A stretch of 64,000 bases of DNA from an uncultured Tropicimonas sp. (GTDB taxonomy: Bacteria; Pseudomonadota; Alphaproteobacteria; Rhodobacterales; Rhodobacteraceae): contig CANLZY010000024.1 in NCBI GenBank assembly GCA_947495685.1, forward strand, positions 1 through 64,000, in the 5' to 3' direction. Made by a program: the position numbers and the translations under genes. This document shows, in pieces, positions 1 to 9,179 of the stretch. Positions within the stretch are counted from its first letter, which is position 1, and each line of letters opens with the position of its first letter. The notes beneath the pieces are model-generated. The model saw only the letters and a list, made by a program, of their open reading frames with translations, searched no databases and was not told the origin of the DNA.

Positions 1-264
1 GAAGCCTATATCCTGACCAAGGAAGAGGGTGGCCGTCACACGCCGTTCTTTGCCAACTACCGTCCGCAGTTCTACTTCCGTACCACGGACGTGACCGGCA
101 CGGTGACGCTGGCCGAAGGCACCGAGATGGTGATGCCGGGCGACAACGTGAGCTTCAAGGTCGAGCTGATCGCGCCGATCGCGATGGAAGAGAAGCTCCG
201 CTTCGCCATCCGCGAAGGCGGCCGCACCGTCGGTGCCGGCGTCGTCTCCAAGATCATCGAGTGA
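1..264 (+). CDS. tuf: Elongation factor Tu, C-terminal end (partial)
   Basis: Only the last 87 codons are present; the gene starts before the window. The translation matches EF-Tu domain 3: it holds the conserved segment GGRHTPFF, followed by [14 protein letters not shown], and ends in the usual [12 protein letters not shown]-Tu carries aminoacyl-tRNA to the ribosome in a GTP-dependent way, and domain 3 contributes to tRNA and EF-Ts contact. A strong intrinsic terminator begins 42 bases after the stop codon, so tuf ends its transcript here. The identification is certain; whether this is tufA or tufB cannot be told from the window. Confidence 0.97.
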   Translation, partial: EAYILTKEEGGRHTPFFANYRPQFYFRTTDVTGTVTLAEGTEMVMPGDNVSFKVELIAPIAMEEKLRFAIREGGRTVGAGVVSKIIE

Positions 265-306
265 TCGACCACCTCGGGGCCTCGGCCCTGTGACACGGTT
301 CAAGGA

Positions 307-332
307 ATGCGGCCCTTTGGGGCCGCATTTTT
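307..332 (+). terminator. Intrinsic terminator of tuf
   Basis: A 9-base perfect stem (ATGCGGCCC at 307-315 pairing with GGGCCGCAT at 320-328) with a 4-base loop is followed directly by a T run ending at 332. It sits 42 bases downstream of the tuf stop and fits a rho-independent terminator. Confidence 0.9.
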
Positions 333-512
333 GTTGCGCCCCCGGGCCTTCATGCACCCCCGGCGATGCAGGCAGGGGCGCCGCCGCTGCCTTGCCTGAC
401 TCACCGGGTTGGCCTAGGGAAGAGCAGGAACACCAGCACGACAGGGCCACCCGTGAGCACCGATATCCCCCCGCAGGACACTTCCCCGACCGCCGTTTCG
501 ACACGCGGCACG

Positions 513-1241
513 ATGGTCGCCGACGGGGTCGAGGTGTTGCGGTGCTCCGACATGCCCCCGGCCACGTTTCTGGTGCTGGGCGAACGCTGTTCGGGCACCA
601 ATTTCCTGCAGGCGCTGATACGGGACAACTTTCCGCTGAAAGGCTGGCAGGCGAACATCTGGAAGCACGGCTTTCCGGGGTTTCACGCCGTTCCCGAACG
701 AACCATCCTTGTGGTGACCTGGCGCAACGCGGTGCCGTGGGTCCGCAGCCTGTACGAGCGCCCCTGGCATGTGACCAGGACCATGCGAGAGATGTCGTTT
801 GGCACGTTCATTCGGGCGGAGTGGAACACGGTTGTCGATGACCACTACATGGGGGGCAAGTTTCGTGGCAGGGCGCTGCTCGGGCGACCGTTGCTGCAGG
901 ACCGCGACCCGGTCACCGGGCAGATGTTTGCCAACCTGTTCCGCATGCGGACCGCCAAGCTGAACGGCCTGAACAGCCTGCGCGGGGTCGGTGCCAATGT
1001 GGTGTTTGCCCGCCACGAGGCCGTTGCCGGTAATCCGGGGGCCTTTGTTTCCGGGCTGGGCAGGGCATTCGACCTGGAACATCCCGGCACCGTCGTGACC
1101 CGGGCCAAACGCATGGGCGGCATCGACGCATGGGCGAAACGTACCAAGGCGCCGCCGGAGGTGCTGGCGGAGGCCGACCTGGATTTCATGACATCGCAGC
1201 TGGATCTCGATCTCGAAGCCCGGCTTGGCTACAGCTATTGA
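513..1241 (+). CDS. Sulfotransferase-like P-loop protein
   Basis: A protein of about 242 residues counted from the ATG at 513. Residues 23-30 read GERCSGTN, a P-loop of the kind that binds the 5'-phosphosulfate of PAPS in sulfotransferases. It is followed by a Trp/Lys/His-rich stretch and then [19 protein letters not shown], which resembles the RNP-x-x-R-x-x-S region that binds the 3'-phosphate. The family therefore looks like the sulfotransferase superfamily, but the acceptor is unknown. The start is uncertain: in-frame GTG at 453 and ATG at 366 are alternatives, and none has a convincing Shine-Dalgarno. I prefer 513 because residues upstream look non-conserved (Pro/Thr-rich). It stands alone between the tuf terminator and the convergent coxM. 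Other sugar or sulfate-modifying genes lie near 55-58 kb. Confidence 0.6.
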   Translation: MVADGVEVLRCSDMPPATFLVLGERCSGTNFLQALIRDNFPLKGWQANIWKHGFPGFHAVPERTILVVTWRNAVPWVRSLYERPWHVTRTMREMSFGTFIRAEWNTVVDDHYMGGKFRGRALLGRPLLQDRDPVTGQMFANLFRMRTAKLNGLNSLRGVGANVVFARHEAVAGNPGAFVSGLGRAFDLEHPGTVVTRAKRMGGIDAWAKRTKAPPEVLAEADLDFMTSQLDLDLEARLGYSY

Positions 1242-1365
1242 CCGCAAGCCCCCATTGCCTGTGCTGTGCCGGCCCGGGCAATGGGTCGGCCGCGACCGGA
1301 GCACTGACACGGCCCGAGGCCGGCATGGATCAGCCGGGCAGGAAACACCCGCCCGGCCGGTGGGG

Positions 1366-2160
1366 TCAGCAGGTCGCGACGGAGCGTTTGGCGATCACGC
1401 GGATCAGGTGCGCCCGGTACTCTGCCGTGCCGTGAAGGTCTGACAGCAGCCCGTCGTCGCTGATCTCCACCGAGTCCAGCGCATCGGGGGCAAACTCGGC
1501 CGACAATGCGGCCTCCATGCCGTCGTGGCGGAACACGCCGTCCTCGCCCGCGCCGGTGACAGCCACCCGGACCCTGCCGTCAACGCGTGCGACGTAGACC
1601 CCGACCATCGCGTAGCGCGACGCCGGGTTGGGGAACTTGGAATAGCTGCCGCACTCGCTGGCAGGGAAGCGGATCGCCTTGATGATCTCGCCGTCCTCCA
1701 GCGTGGTGGTGAACATGCCGTCAAAGAAATCCTCGGCCGGGATGTCGCGGCGGTTGGTGATCACCATGGCGTTCAGCGCCAGCACCGCCGCCGGGTAGTC
1801 CGCTGCCGGGTCGTTGTTGGCCAGCGAGCCGCCGATGGTGCCGACGTGGCGCACGGCCGGATCCCCGATCCCGGCGGCCAGACAGCAGAGCGCCGGACAG
1901 GCCGCGGCCACGACGGCGGAGTTCGCCACCTCGGCATGGGTGGTGGTGGCGCCGATCGTCAGGGCGCCGCCCCGTTCCGAGATGCCGTGCAGCGCGGCGA
2001 TCCCGCGGATGTCGACCACGTCGCTGGGCGCGGCGAGGTGCTGTTTCATCGTCGGCAACAGCGTGTGGCCACCGGCGAGGATCTTGCCGTCCTCGGCCGC
2101 TGCCATCGCGGCGGAGGCGGCTTCGAGGGAGTCGGGCTTGTGATATTTTGTCGGATACAT
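1366..2160 (-). CDS. coxM: Carbon monoxide dehydrogenase-like medium subunit (FAD-binding)
   Basis: 264 residues, slightly shorter than typical CoxM (about 290). The FAD-binding fold of molybdenum hydroxylases is shown by LAGGHTLLPTMKQ near residues 28-40 and by GTIGGSLANNDPAADYPA near 107, which correspond to the AGG-x-S/T-L and TIGG-N/S motifs. The subunit passes electrons from the 2Fe-2S subunit CoxS to FAD. The ATG at 2160 is preceded by GGGAGGAG, and the gene lies 14 bases after the coxL stop, so it is the last gene of coxG-S-L-M. It ends convergently towards the sulfotransferase-like gene. Because coxL has the form II active-site loop, CO may not be the physiological substrate. Confidence 0.9.
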   Translation of the reverse strand: MYPTKYHKPDSLEAASAAMAAAEDGKILAGGHTLLPTMKQHLAAPSDVVDIRGIAALHGISERGGALTIGATTTHAEVANSAVVAAACPALCCLAAGIGDPAVRHVGTIGGSLANNDPAADYPAAVLALNAMVITNRRDIPAEDFFDGMFTTTLEDGEIIKAIRFPASECGSYSKFPNPASRYAMVGVYVARVDGRVRVAVTGAGEDGVFRHDGMEAALSAEFAPDALDSVEISDDGLLSDLHGTAEYRAHLIRVIAKRSVATC

Positions 2161-2174
2161 CTGGGTCTCCTCCC

Positions 2175-4535
2175 TTACTCTGCCGCCACGGCGGACTTGG
2201 CGGCCTGCAGCGCTTGCCAGACAGCCAACGGGGTTGCGGGCATCTGAAGGTCGTTGCTTCCGATCGCATCGGTGATGGCGTTGATCAACGCCGGTGGCGA
2301 TCCGATGGCTCCAGCCTCTCCGCACCCCTTGATGCCCAGTGGGTTGTTGGGCGTCGGCGTGCAGCCGTGCTCCACCACGAAGCTCGGCACATCAGCAGCC
2401 CGTGGCATGGCGTAGTCCATGTAGGAGCCGGTCAGAAGCTGGCCGTCCTCGTCATAGACGACGCCCTCCAGCATGGCCTGGCCAATGCCCTGGGTGACAC
2501 CACCGTGCACCTGCCCCTCGACGACCATCGGATTGATGATGGTGCCAAAGTCATCGGCGGCGACGAACTGGACAATGTCGGTGACGCCGGTTTCGGGATC
2601 GACTTCGACTTCGCAGATGAACGTTCCGGCGGGAAAGGCGAAGTTCACCGGATCGAAGAAGGCACCCTCCTTCAGCCCGGGTTCCATGTCGGGCGGCAGA
2701 TTGTGCCCGGTATAGGCGGCAAGCCCGACCTCGTGCCAGGCCATCTTCTTGTCGGTTCCGGCGACCTTGACCTCGCCGTTCTCGATCACCAGGTCGTCTT
2801 CGCTGGCCTCCAGCGTATGCGCGGCGATCTTGCGAACCTTTGCCTCGACCTTGTCGAGTGCTCGCATGACCGCCGACATGCCCACCGGGCCGGACCGCGA
2901 CCCGTAGGTGCCCATGCCGAACTGCACCTTGTCGGTGTCGCCATGCACGATCTGCACATTGTCGATCGGGATGCCGAACCGGTCGGAGGCAAGCTGGGCA
3001 AAGGTCGTCTCGTGGCTCTGACCGTGGCTGTGGCTGCCGGTCAGGATTTCGATGGTGCCGACCGGGTTGACCCGCACTTCTGCGGATTCCCAGAGGCCGA
3101 CACCAGCGCCAAGCGATCCGACGGCCGCAGAGGGCGCGATACCACTGGCTTCGACGAAGGAGGCATATCCCAGGCCACGAAGCTTGCCGCGTGCCGCCGC
3201 TTCGGCCTTGCGGGCCGGGAAGCCGGCGACATCGGCGGAGGCGCGTGCCATGTCGAGCGTCGCCACGTAGTCACCGGTATCGTAGTTCAGGATCACCTGG
3301 GTCTGGTATGGGAAATCCTTGATGTAGTTGATCCGCCGCAACTCGCCCGGATCGACCCCCAGCTCGCGGGCGGCGGTTTCGACCACCCGTTCCAGCATGT
3401 AGGTTGCTTCCGGACGTCCGGCACCGCGATAGGCATCCACCGGGGTGGTGTTGGTGTGAACCGCCTTCACGTTGCCGTAGATCGCCGGGATGTCATAGAC
3501 GCCGGAATAGTTGGTGCCGTGAAGGTAGGTGGGAGTCACGGTAGCAAACAGCGAGACATAGGCCCCGAGGTTGGCGGTGTTGTGGATCTTCAATGCGGTG
3601 ATGCGGTTGTTCTCGTCGAACCCCATCTTGATGTTGGTGACGTTGTCCCGGCCATGCGCGTCGGTCAGGAAGGCTTCGGAGCGGTCCGACGTCCATTTGA
3701 TCGACCGGCCCGTCTTCATCGAGGCCCAGAGGCAGCTGAGTTCCTCGGGATAGACGTAGATCTTGGAGCCGAACCCGCCGCCGACATCGGGCGCAATCAC
3801 CCGCAGCTTGTGCTCGGGGGCAACGTTGTAGAAGGCCGAGAGCAGCAGCCGCGCGACATGCGGGTTCTGGCTCGTCGTATAAAGCGTATAATGGTCCTCG
3901 GCTTCGTCATGAATTGCGATCGCCGAGCGCGGCTCCATTGCGTTGGGCGACAGGCGGTTGTTGACAAGGTCGATCTCCGTCACATGCGCCGCGGCGGCTA
4001 TGTTCGCGTCGGTGCTTGCCTCGTCGCCGATCTCCCAGTCGTAGATCAGGTTGCCGGGAACGTTGTCATGAACCTGCGGCGCGCCGGGCTCCAGGGTCCC
4101 GGCGGTCGAAACCGAGGCTGGCAGTTCCTCGTAGTCCACCTCGACCGCTTCGGCGGCAATCCGGGCGAGCGCCTGGGTCTCGGCGACGACAATGGCCACG
4201 GCATCGCCGACATAGCGGACCTTTTCGACAGCCAGTGCCGACCAGGCGCCGCATTTCATCGGCTCGCCATCCTTGGAGGTGATGGCCCAGCCGGTGATGA
4301 TGTTGCCGATACCGTCCGCGTTCAGTTCGCCGCCTTCCAGCACGGCGATGACGCCGTCCATTGCGAGCGCTTCCGAGGCGTTGATGCCCAGCAGTTTCGC
4401 ATGCGCGTGCGGGCTTCGAACAAAGGCCGCATAGGCCTGGTTTTCCTGTCGCAAGTCATCTGTGTACTTGCCCTTGCCGGTGATGAACCGCTTGTCTTCC
4501 TTGCGCTTCACGCGTGCGCCGATTCCGTCGCTCAT
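2175..4535 (-). CDS. coxL: Form II CODH-like large subunit (molybdopterin-binding)
   Basis: 786 residues, the normal length for the molybdopterin subunit of the CoxL/xanthine dehydrogenase family. The aldehyde oxidase a/b hammerhead domain is at the N terminus and the Moco-binding domains follow. PDVGGGFGSK lies at 249-258. The active-site loop at 368-374 reads AYRGAGR, the form II (BMS) signature, not the AYRCSFR of authentic form I CO dehydrogenases, so the Cys that ligates copper in form I is absent. The catalytic glutamate motif GCGEAGA places Glu near 740. The ATG at 4535 follows AGGGAGGAA. The subunit should act with CoxS and CoxM in the cytoplasm or on the inner face of the membrane. 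It is a molybdenum hydroxylase whose substrate is unknown. Confidence 0.93.
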   Translation of the reverse strand: MSDGIGARVKRKEDKRFITGKGKYTDDLRQENQAYAAFVRSPHAHAKLLGINASEALAMDGVIAVLEGGELNADGIGNIITGWAITSKDGEPMKCGAWSALAVEKVRYVGDAVAIVVAETQALARIAAEAVEVDYEELPASVSTAGTLEPGAPQVHDNVPGNLIYDWEIGDEASTDANIAAAAHVTEIDLVNNRLSPNAMEPRSAIAIHDEAEDHYTLYTTSQNPHVARLLLSAFYNVAPEHKLRVIAPDVGGGFGSKIYVYPEELSCLWASMKTGRSIKWTSDRSEAFLTDAHGRDNVTNIKMGFDENNRITALKIHNTANLGAYVSLFATVTPTYLHGTNYSGVYDIPAIYGNVKAVHTNTTPVDAYRGAGRPEATYMLERVVETAARELGVDPGELRRINYIKDFPYQTQVILNYDTGDYVATLDMARASADVAGFPARKAEAAARGKLRGLGYASFVEASGIAPSAAVGSLGAGVGLWESAEVRVNPVGTIEILTGSHSHGQSHETTFAQLASDRFGIPIDNVQIVHGDTDKVQFGMGTYGSRSGPVGMSAVMRALDKVEAKVRKIAAHTLEASEDDLVIENGEVKVAGTDKKMAWHEVGLAAYTGHNLPPDMEPGLKEGAFFDPVNFAFPAGTFICEVEVDPETGVTDIVQFVAADDFGTIINPMVVEGQVHGGVTQGIGQAMLEGVVYDEDGQLLTGSYMDYAMPRAADVPSFVVEHGCTPTPNNPLGIKGCGEAGAIGSPPALINAITDAIGSNDLQMPATPLAVWQALQAAKSAVAAE

Positions 4536-4590
4536 GGAATTCCTCCCTGGTCTCAGGTGCCGTCACGGGCCGGGGCCCGCAGGCGGCCGC

Positions 4591-5061
<471 letters not shown>

Positions 5062-5120
5062 AAAATCCTCCCTGGCCGTGACGGGTCTTGCGCCCGTTCG
5101 GTTATTTGAGTGTCGAGGGA

Positions 5121-5579
5121 TCAGGCCTCTTCCGGCCCGGATCCGTTCAGGTGGTCGCTGAAAGTGTCAAAAAACTTGTTTGCGAGTCTTTTCGATGTGG
5201 AATCGATCAGCCGGCTTCCCAGTTGGGCCAGCTTTCCGCCGACCTGCGCATGCACCGTGTAGCTGAGCAGGGTGTCGCTGCCGTTCTGGGTCAGGGTGAC
5301 GTCGGCTGCGCCCTTGGCAAAGCCGGCAACGCCGCCCTTGCCCTCGCCCTGGATGGTGTAGCTTTCGGGCGGGATCACGTTGACCAGTTCGACTTCGCCC
5401 TTGAAGCGGGCCTTCACCGGGCCGATCTTCTGCACGACTTCGGCGGCGAGCGTGGTGTCGCTCGTCTGGTCCAGCGTTTCGCAACCCGGAATGCAGGCGC
5501 GCAGCACATCGGGGTCGTTCAGGGCCGCCCAGACCGCCTGCCGTGGGGCAGAAATCCGATGTTCGCCGGTCATGTCCAT
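5121..5579 (-). CDS. coxG: CoxG-like SRPBCC protein
   Basis: 152 residues with the CoxG pattern: an N-terminal G-x-H-x-I/V-x-A-P-x-x-x-V-W segment ([19 protein letters not shown]), then IPGCE, and a C-terminal G-x-L-A-Q-L-G-x-R. The fold is SRPBCC (START-like). In Oligotropha, CoxG helps recruit the CODH complex to the cytoplasmic membrane; that role is inferred here. It is the first gene of the minus-strand coxG-S-L-M run. A second in-frame ATG lies two codons in (5573), and a GAGGAG motif is about 11 bases upstream of the first, so the exact start is not settled. An AT-richer stretch at about 5630-5700 probably carries the promoter. Confidence 0.88.
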   Translation of the reverse strand: MDMTGEHRISAPRQAVWAALNDPDVLRACIPGCETLDQTSDTTLAAEVVQKIGPVKARFKGEVELVNVIPPESYTIQGEGKGGVAGFAKGAADVTLTQNGSDTLLSYTVHAQVGGKLAQLGSRLIDSTSKRLANKFFDTFSDHLNGSGPEEA

Positions 5580-5962
5580 GATCGTCGCGCGCTCCTCGTC
5601 CTGTTCGCGCCCCCGACATTAGGGAGGGTCCTGAACAAATCAACTGTTTTGGCAGGGGCTAAGTTATTCATTTTGTTTGCAATTGCAGAAAGAGGGGCGC
5701 TGCGTTGCGGCATTCCTTCGGGCAGAATCTCTTTTGACCGGACATGGGGGGTGTGCCCTCGACGGGGCTGCCGCGCGCGCAGCGCGCGGCCCGGCCCAAC
5801 GGGCCGGGTCACATCTGTGATGTGGCTTCGGCGGGCGGGAGGGCTCCCGCCGAAGCGCGATGCTGTCGCAACGCGCCGCGTTTGGGCCACGCGCGCCGTC
5901 GGCGCGCCAGCGCTACGCCGGATGGCCCGGCGTGGGCGGGCGGGCGATCTGGACGATCGTGC
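5580..5962. other. Intergenic region with tandem hairpins between coxE and coxG
   Basis: No convincing gene is seen in these 383 bases. About 5630-5700 is comparatively AT-rich and lies upstream of coxG, so it may hold its promoter; no clear -35/-10 pair stands out. From 5770 to 5907 there is a dense series of short perfect inverted repeats, listed separately, just past the 3' end of coxE. Confidence 0.6.
5770..5907. repeat. Array of five perfect stem-loops
   Basis: Five successive perfect inverted repeats: 5770-5778/5782-5790 (9 bp, loop of 3), 5790-5797/5801-5808 (8 bp, loop AAC), 5810-5815/5819-5824 (6 bp, loop TGT), 5825-5835/5846-5856 (11 bp, loop of 10) and 5891-5897/5901-5907 (7 bp, loop GTC). 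The first four are adjacent, and the first two share base 5790. The block lies just downstream of coxE and could end or protect its transcript. None is followed by a T run on the coxE-coding strand, so a simple rho-independent terminator is not clear. A looser cluster of GC hairpins is at 55195-55305. Confidence 0.75.
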
Positions 5963-7198
5963 TCAGGCCGTGCGGGGGCGCAGCAACCGATCCTGTTCGC
6001 CGTTGCCCGAGAGGGCATGCCCAATGTCTTCGAGGCTTTGCAGCGAGTGGCAGGGGTGAAAGCTGTCGACATGCGGCAGCAGCGCCCGCACGCCGCCCGC
6101 CAGGGGCGCGAACGCTTCGTAGCGCAGCAACGGGTTGAGCCAGATCAGCCGGCGGCAGGACAGGCCGAGGCGTTCGGCCTGTCGGCTCAGCAGCGAGACG
6201 TCGCCGCGTTCCAGCCCATCCGAGATCAGCAAGACGGCCGCCCCCTGGCTCAGAACGCGGCGCGACCAGTCCTTGTTGAACCGTTCCAGCGCGACACCGA
6301 TCCGGGTGCCGCCTTGCCAATCCTGCGCCTCGCGGCCGACGGCCTCCAGCGCCAGGTCCGGGTCCTTGCGATGCAGGGCGCGGGTGACGTTGGACAGGCG
6401 GGTGCCAAAGGTGAAGGCATGGACCTTGCCCCAGCCGCCATCGGGCGCCGTGGCCAGCGCATGCAGGAAGTGCATCATCATCCGGGAATAGACCGACATC
6501 GACCCGGAGATGTCGCACAGCGCCACGAGGTCTGGTGCCCGGGTGCGGGGGCGGGTTCGCACCAGCCGCTCGATCTCGCCACCGCGGCGCAGCGAGGCCC
6601 TGAGAGTGGCGTGCATGTCGAGGCGCGTGCCGTGGGGCGACGGGGTCTGGCGCCGGGAGAGCACCGGTGGCACCGGCAGCCGCAGGGATCGAATCGCGCG
6701 GCTGGCGGTGGCGATCTCGTCGGCGCTCATCTGTTCGAAATCCATCGCCTTCAGGGTCTCGTTGGCGGACCAGCTGATCCGGGCGTCGATCTCGATTTCC
6801 TTGCGTTCCTTGCCGGGGCGGGGCGCGGGGGCGGCATCCTCCAGCGCGTCTGCGGCCCGGCGTGCGGCGGCTTTCTTCTTCTCCGGGTTGTCGTCGTCGC
6901 GGTGAAGGGTGGGCGAGAACATGTGGATGAGGTGTTCGAGGAACTCCGGGTCGCGCCAGAACATCGCGAAGATCTGGTGATAGACCTCCAGATCCGCAGC
7001 CCGGTTGATCAGGGTTGCCCGCAGGATGTGGTAGAAATCGCCTTTGCGCGAGAATCCGGCGACCTCGACCGCCCGGATGGCATCCTCGACTTGCGCGGTG
7101 CCGACCTTCACCCCCGCCTTTCGCAGCGCGCGGGTGAAGTGCACGATGTTCTCGACCAGCCGCCCGTCTGTCTGGTCCAGCCGTCGCGGCGCCGCCAT
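5963..7198 (-). CDS. coxE: CoxE-like VWA-domain protein
   Basis: 411 residues from the ATG at 7198, which overlaps the coxD stop as TGATG. The C-terminal half is a von Willebrand A domain whose metal-ion-dependent adhesion site begins DISGSMS at 229-235. A later ISDG continues the site. The N-terminal part is helical and charged, as in the CoxE/YehP-type partners of MoxR ATPases. In Oligotropha, CoxD and CoxE act together in maturing the CODH active site. The same chaperone role is inferred here, although a form II enzyme lacks the copper that CoxD helps insert. It is translationally coupled to coxD. Confidence 0.9.
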   Translation of the reverse strand: MAAPRRLDQTDGRLVENIVHFTRALRKAGVKVGTAQVEDAIRAVEVAGFSRKGDFYHILRATLINRAADLEVYHQIFAMFWRDPEFLEHLIHMFSPTLHRDDDNPEKKKAAARRAADALEDAAPAPRPGKERKEIEIDARISWSANETLKAMDFEQMSADEIATASRAIRSLRLPVPPVLSRRQTPSPHGTRLDMHATLRASLRRGGEIERLVRTRPRTRAPDLVALCDISGSMSVYSRMMMHFLHALATAPDGGWGKVHAFTFGTRLSNVTRALHRKDPDLALEAVGREAQDWQGGTRIGVALERFNKDWSRRVLSQGAAVLLISDGLERGDVSLLSRQAERLGLSCRRLIWLNPLLRYEAFAPLAGGVRALLPHVDSFHPCHSLQSLEDIGHALSGNGEQDRLLRPRTA

Positions 7199-8109
7199 CA
7201 GGTGGACGCGAGGCGGGTCCGCGCCTCGTCCAGGATCCGGCTGGCCTCGGCCCCGGCGATGCGGGTGATATCGTCCTGGTATTTCAGCAACCCGCCCAGC
7301 GTGTCCGAGATGATATCGGGCGACAGGGTCACGGTGTCCAACGCGATGAGGCAACGGGCCCAGTCGATGCTTTCGGCCACGCCGGGCGTCTTGAACAGGT
7401 CCTCGGTGCGCAGGCCCTGCACGAAGGCGATGATTTCCGCCGACAGGGTCTCGGTGGCCTCGGGCACCCGCGCCCGCAGGATCTCCATTTCGCGGTCAAA
7501 GGACGGGTATTCGACCCAGTGATACAGGCAGCGGCGTTTCAGGGCATCGTGCACCTCGCGGGTGCGGTTGGAGGTCAGCACGACAATCGGCGGCTCAGGT
7601 GCCCGGATGGTGCCAAGTTCGGGGATGGTGACCTGAAAGTCGGACAATGCTTCCAGCAGGAAGGCTTCGAAGGGTTCGTCGGTGCGGTCGACCTCGTCTA
7701 TCAGCAGGACCGGCGGGCCGTCGGGGTGGGGCTGCATCGCCTCCAGCAGCGGGCGGCGGATCAGGAAGTCCTCGGAGAACAGCTCCTGTTGCAGGGCACT
7801 GCGGTCGGCCCCGCCGGCGGCCTCGGCGGTGCGGATGGCGATCATCTGGGCGGTAAAGTTCCATTCGTAAATTGCCGATGCCGCATCCAGCCCTTCGAAA
7901 CATTGCAGCCGGATCAGCCGGCGGCCCAGCGCGGCGGCAAGGGCCTTGGCGATCTCGGTCTTGCCGACACCGGCCTCGCCCTCCAGGAACAGCGGCTTGC
8001 CCAGCCGCAGCGACAGGAAGGCGACAGTGCCCAGATCGCGCCCACAGACATAGTCTTGCGCGGCCAGAAGCGCGACGGTTTCGTCAATGGAACCGGGTAT
8101 GTCTGTCAC
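7198..8109 (-). CDS. coxD: CoxD-like MoxR-family AAA+ ATPase
   Basis: 303 residues. Walker A GEAGVGKT is at 44-51, Walker B reads LLIDEVDR, and a sensor-1 segment reads VLTSNRTRE, which together give the MoxR AAA+ family. MoxR ATPases work with VWA proteins in metal-cofactor insertion, and here the partner coxE starts within the stop codon. The gene is divergent from an XdhC-family gene across a gap of 122 bases. The assignment to CoxD, and not a generic MoxR, rests on the cox neighbourhood. Confidence 0.92.
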   Translation of the reverse strand: MTDIPGSIDETVALLAAQDYVCGRDLGTVAFLSLRLGKPLFLEGEAGVGKTEIAKALAAALGRRLIRLQCFEGLDAASAIYEWNFTAQMIAIRTAEAAGGADRSALQQELFSEDFLIRRPLLEAMQPHPDGPPVLLIDEVDRTDEPFEAFLLEALSDFQVTIPELGTIRAPEPPIVVLTSNRTREVHDALKRRCLYHWVEYPSFDREMEILRARVPEATETLSAEIIAFVQGLRTEDLFKTPGVAESIDWARCLIALDTVTLSPDIISDTLGGLLKYQDDITRIAGAEASRILDEARTRLAST

Positions 8110-8231
8110 GGTGCTCTCCTGCCGGGCTGTCTGCGGATCGGGGAACCATAGGAAGCGGATTCGACGCTGTCCACGGCGACAATCGCTTGCCGACCCGGCC
8201 TCGGCAGGTCAGGATGAACCGGTAACATGAT

Positions 8232-9179
8232 ATGACCATGACCATTCTCTCTCCTGCGACGGGTCCGGTGAAGGACCCGATCGCCGAATTGCTCGGCCGG
8301 GACGACCCGGCGGTGCTGGCGATGATTGTCGGCGTCGAGGGGCCATCCTATCGGCCGGTCGGGGCGGCGATGACGGTGTTTGGCGGCGGGAATCGCGCCG
8401 GCACCCTGTCATCGGGCTGTGTCGAGGCCGACATCACCCTGCATGCACTGGCAGTGCTCGACAGCGGCCGCCCGCAGGTCGTGCGTTATGGCCGTGGCTC
8501 GCCGTTCATGGACATCCAGCTGCCCTGTGGTGGGGGGCTCGACATCCTTCTGGTGCCAAGGCCCGATCGTGCGGTCCTGCGCCAGGTGCAAACGGCGCGA
8601 CAGGCGCGCCACCCCTGCGTGATGCAGATCGACACGGTGACCGGCGCGATGGAGATCGTGCCCGAGGGGCAGACCGGGCGCGAGGGCGACCTGTTCCGGG
8701 TGCGGTATGTGCCCGACATCCGGTTCCTCGTGTTTGGCAAGGGGCCGGAGGCCAGCACCTTTGCCGCGCTGGTGCAGTCGGCGGGGTATCCCAACCTGCT
8801 GTTGTCGCCGGACGCCGAGACATTGTCGGAGGCGGCGGGCATGGGCTGTGCCGCGCACCACCTGGTGGGGCAGGCGATGCCTGGTGACCTGGCGGTGGAC
8901 CCGTGGACCGCGATTATCCTATTTTTTCACGACCACGACTGGGAGCCGCCGATCCTGCAGGGCGCGTTGGAAACTCCGGCGTTCTACATCGGCTCGCAGG
9001 GCAGCCAGCGGGCGCGGGATGCCCGGATGATGATGCTGGAAGCGATGGGTGTAACCGCCGAGGCGCGGGCACGGCTGCATGGGCCGGTGGGGCTGATCCC
9101 GTCGGCGCGGGATGCGGGCACGCTGGCCGTATCGGTGCTGGCCGAGATCCTGGCCGAAGCGGCAGGGCGGGTCGGATGA
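8232..9179 (+). CDS. XdhC/CoxF-family molybdenum cofactor maturation protein
   Basis: 315 residues. The N terminus has the XdhC_CoxI domain pattern: a V-x-G-P-S-Y-R-P-x-G stretch near 34-43 (VEGPSYRPVGAAM) and LSSGCVEADI near 59-68, including the conserved Cys. The C-terminal half has a Rossmann-like XdhC_C domain ending with the GSQGSQRARDAR and RLHGPVGL segments typical of the family. XdhC-type proteins bind Moco, promote its sulfuration and insert it into xanthine-dehydrogenase-type enzymes. The stop overlaps the start of a MocA-type cytidylyltransferase by ATGA, matching the known functional pairing. It is transcribed divergently from coxD and very probably serves the neighbouring hydroxylase. 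Confidence 0.88.
   Translation: MTMTILSPATGPVKDPIAELLGRDDPAVLAMIVGVEGPSYRPVGAAMTVFGGGNRAGTLSSGCVEADITLHALAVLDSGRPQVVRYGRGSPFMDIQLPCGGGLDILLVPRPDRAVLRQVQTARQARHPCVMQIDTVTGAMEIVPEGQTGREGDLFRVRYVPDIRFLVFGKGPEASTFAALVQSAGYPNLLLSPDAETLSEAAGMGCAAHHLVGQAMPGDLAVDPWTAIILFFHDHDWEPPILQGALETPAFYIGSQGSQRARDARMMMLEAMGVTAEARARLHGPVGLIPSARDAGTLAVSVLAEILAEAAGRVG

Noticed and set aside
1242-1365. Terminator between the sulfotransferase-like gene and coxM
   Set aside because: CCCATTGCC and GGCAATGGG arms exist (about 1250-1283), but the loop is long and there is no T run on either side.
2175-4535. Genuine form I (high-affinity, Cu-Mo) CO dehydrogenase
   Set aside because: The active-site loop is AYRGAGR, not AYRCSFR, so the copper-ligating Cys is absent.
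5570-5890. Minus-strand open frame of 106 codons between coxG and coxE
   Set aside because: It runs through the hairpin array, is Arg/Pro-rich, and has no motif or ribosome binding site.
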